Of a stretch of DNA of 64,000 nt, positions 63,227 through 64,000 are shown one piece after another. This stretch comes from Fusicatenibacter saccharivorans (GTDB lineage Bacteria > Bacillota > Clostridia > Lachnospirales > Lachnospiraceae). The position numbers and the translations under genes were made by a program. The stretch spans positions 186,001-250,000 of the forward strand of contig NZ_JAQEGR010000002.1 of assembly GCF_027667425.1 (NCBI RefSeq). Direction: 5' to 3'. Under the pieces are notes generated by a model that was not told the origin of the DNA, searched no databases, and was given only the letters and a program-made list of their open reading frames with translations. Numbering within the stretch: the stretch's first letter is position 1; every line of letters starts with the position of its first letter.

Positions 63227-63871
63227 ATGATTAATCGGGAAGACATGCTGGAGCTGACGAGGAGGATGACGCCGGCGCGGACTTCGTTTGTGCGGATGGC
63301 GGGTTGCTATACGGATTCGGATGGGGAGTATGACGGCAGTTTCAACATTCATTTTCTGAAACTGTCCGGTTCGGAAAAGGCCAGGAATCTGGCGATTGCC
63401 AAGAAAATTCCGTTTGCGGAATCGAATGAGAAGCTGCGGGAATACCGTTTTCCGGAAACATCCCAGGGGCCGGGCAGTATCTGGCAGATGCTGATGGCGC
63501 TGCGGGAATGCGGACTGAAGAACGATGCGCTGTTGGAAACGTTCTATGATATCCTGATCGAAGGATTGCAGATTCACGGGGCTTATGCCATTTACATGTT
63601 TTATGACCGGTATGATATTCCTGCAAAGGCTTCCGATAAAGAGCGCCTGGGGGAATCCGAGGAGATGTTCCCCTATCTGATCTGCGCTGTCTGCCCGCTG
63701 GTTGGAGAATACGAGCCGGGAAATCCTATCTGTGGATTCCTGTTCCCTGCCTTTGTGGACCGGAGCGGAGATCTGGAACGGGTTGATATTTATGCAGAGC
63801 GTGCAGCGTGGGGCGATCGGATGGCCAGCATTCTTGGCGCGAAGGGCAGAAAATTCAGATGCGGTCTGTAA
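63227..63871 (+). CDS. DUF4317-family protein, short form
   Basis: A 214-residue protein that starts MINREDMLELTRRMTPAR. SFVRMAGCY, LMALRECGLKNDALLE and YLICAVCPL followed by GFLFPAF are characteristic of DUF4317. Family members I know are nearly twice as long, so the C-terminal part seems to be missing. A terminator follows 50 nt after the stop, so the truncation is not recent noise at the window edge. GGAGGG precedes the ATG at 63227. Function unknown. Confidence 0.7.
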   Translation: MINREDMLELTRRMTPARTSFVRMAGCYTDSDGEYDGSFNIHFLKLSGSEKARNLAIAKKIPFAESNEKLREYRFPETSQGPGSIWQMLMALRECGLKNDALLETFYDILIEGLQIHGAYAIYMFYDRYDIPAKASDKERLGESEEMFPYLICAVCPLVGEYEPGNPICGFLFPAFVDRSGDLERVDIYAERAAWGDRMASILGAKGRKFRCGL

Positions 63872-63924
63872 AAGAAAAAATCAAAATTGACGGATTAAAC
63901 CAGGTGCTGATGTGCCTGGCAGTA

Positions 63925-63975
63925 AAAAAACTTCCCGGCGAACCTGCATATATCGTTCGCCAAGGGAAGTTTTTT
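63925..63975. terminator. Bidirectional terminator at the window end
   Basis: AAAAAACTTCCC-GGCGAAC pairs with GTTCGCC-AA-GGGAAGTTTTTT. It is flanked by A and T tracts on both strands. Confidence 0.9.
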
Positions 63976-64000
63976 AGATACGGGAGCAGCAGAAGTGCAT

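Overview
The window is a chromosomal segment of about 50% GC from an anaerobic, spore-forming, gut-type Firmicute, most likely a Lachnospiraceae member. Signs of this are an alpha/beta-type spore protein, a Csp-like subtilase, rpoB/rpoC of clostridial type, strong AGGAGG ribosome sites, and many carbohydrate-active enzymes (GH3, GH2, GH13, an AraC-GH39 fusion) with sugar transporters. No rRNA, tRNA, CRISPR array, intact transposase or prophage was seen.

Layout. 1-2092: end of an ABC-2 exporter (ATPase plus permease). 2381-3413 (minus): riboflavin ECF S-component with promoter, FMN riboswitch and attenuator. 3442-10233 (minus): GH3 glycosidase and a sugar ABC importer (binding lipoprotein plus two permeases). 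10597-17235 (plus): two-component system followed by a CsbB-like GT2 and YfhO, a likely envelope glycosylation set. 17236-17743: gene debris around a large palindrome. 17876-19390: hipBA with operators. 19600-21423 (minus): Csp-like subtilase. 21610-27663: trkA-trkH, hisC, a MATE exporter and an HPr-like protein with an altered active site. 27965-30160: SASP and a GH2 enzyme with a beta-glucuronidase signature. 30346-31100: a truncated hydrolase beside a compact type I toxin-antitoxin candidate. 31186-32402: rplJ-rplL with L10 leader. 32442-45575: an accessory island with a PAS-Fis regulator, an AtuA / AtuA-like / CocE-hydrolase operon, an alpha-glucosidase, a decayed AraC-GH39 copy, a GPH sugar transporter, an intact AraC-GH39 fusion and a carboxylesterase. 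45804-53530: rpoB-rpoC. 53531-55311: structured non-coding DNA and two membrane proteins. 55323-58700: structured leader, cell-wall polysaccharide deacetylase and typA. 59106-61805: SSB-like protein, lysine riboswitch, dapA-dapB. 61954 to the end: phosphoesterase, a nuclease-family remnant and a short DUF4317 protein.

How it fits together. The normally compact rplKAJL-rpoBC region is split here: rplJL and rpoBC lie about 13.6 kb apart with a sugar-utilisation island between them, and neither rplKA nor rpsL is adjacent. Inside the island, the transporter and the esterase have promoters with the same three blocks at the same spacing, which suggests a regulon of the AraC-GH39 fusion. That fusion appears to have lost the GH39 acid/base residue, so its GH39 domain may sense sugars.

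The most interesting candidate system is at 30815-31100. A 31-residue hydrophobic peptide gene (minus) faces a short RNA gene (plus). They share one bidirectional terminator hairpin, and the RNA carries a copy of the toxin translation-start region, so it can pair with the toxin message in trans. This is the layout of the enterococcal par (Fst/RNAII) locus.
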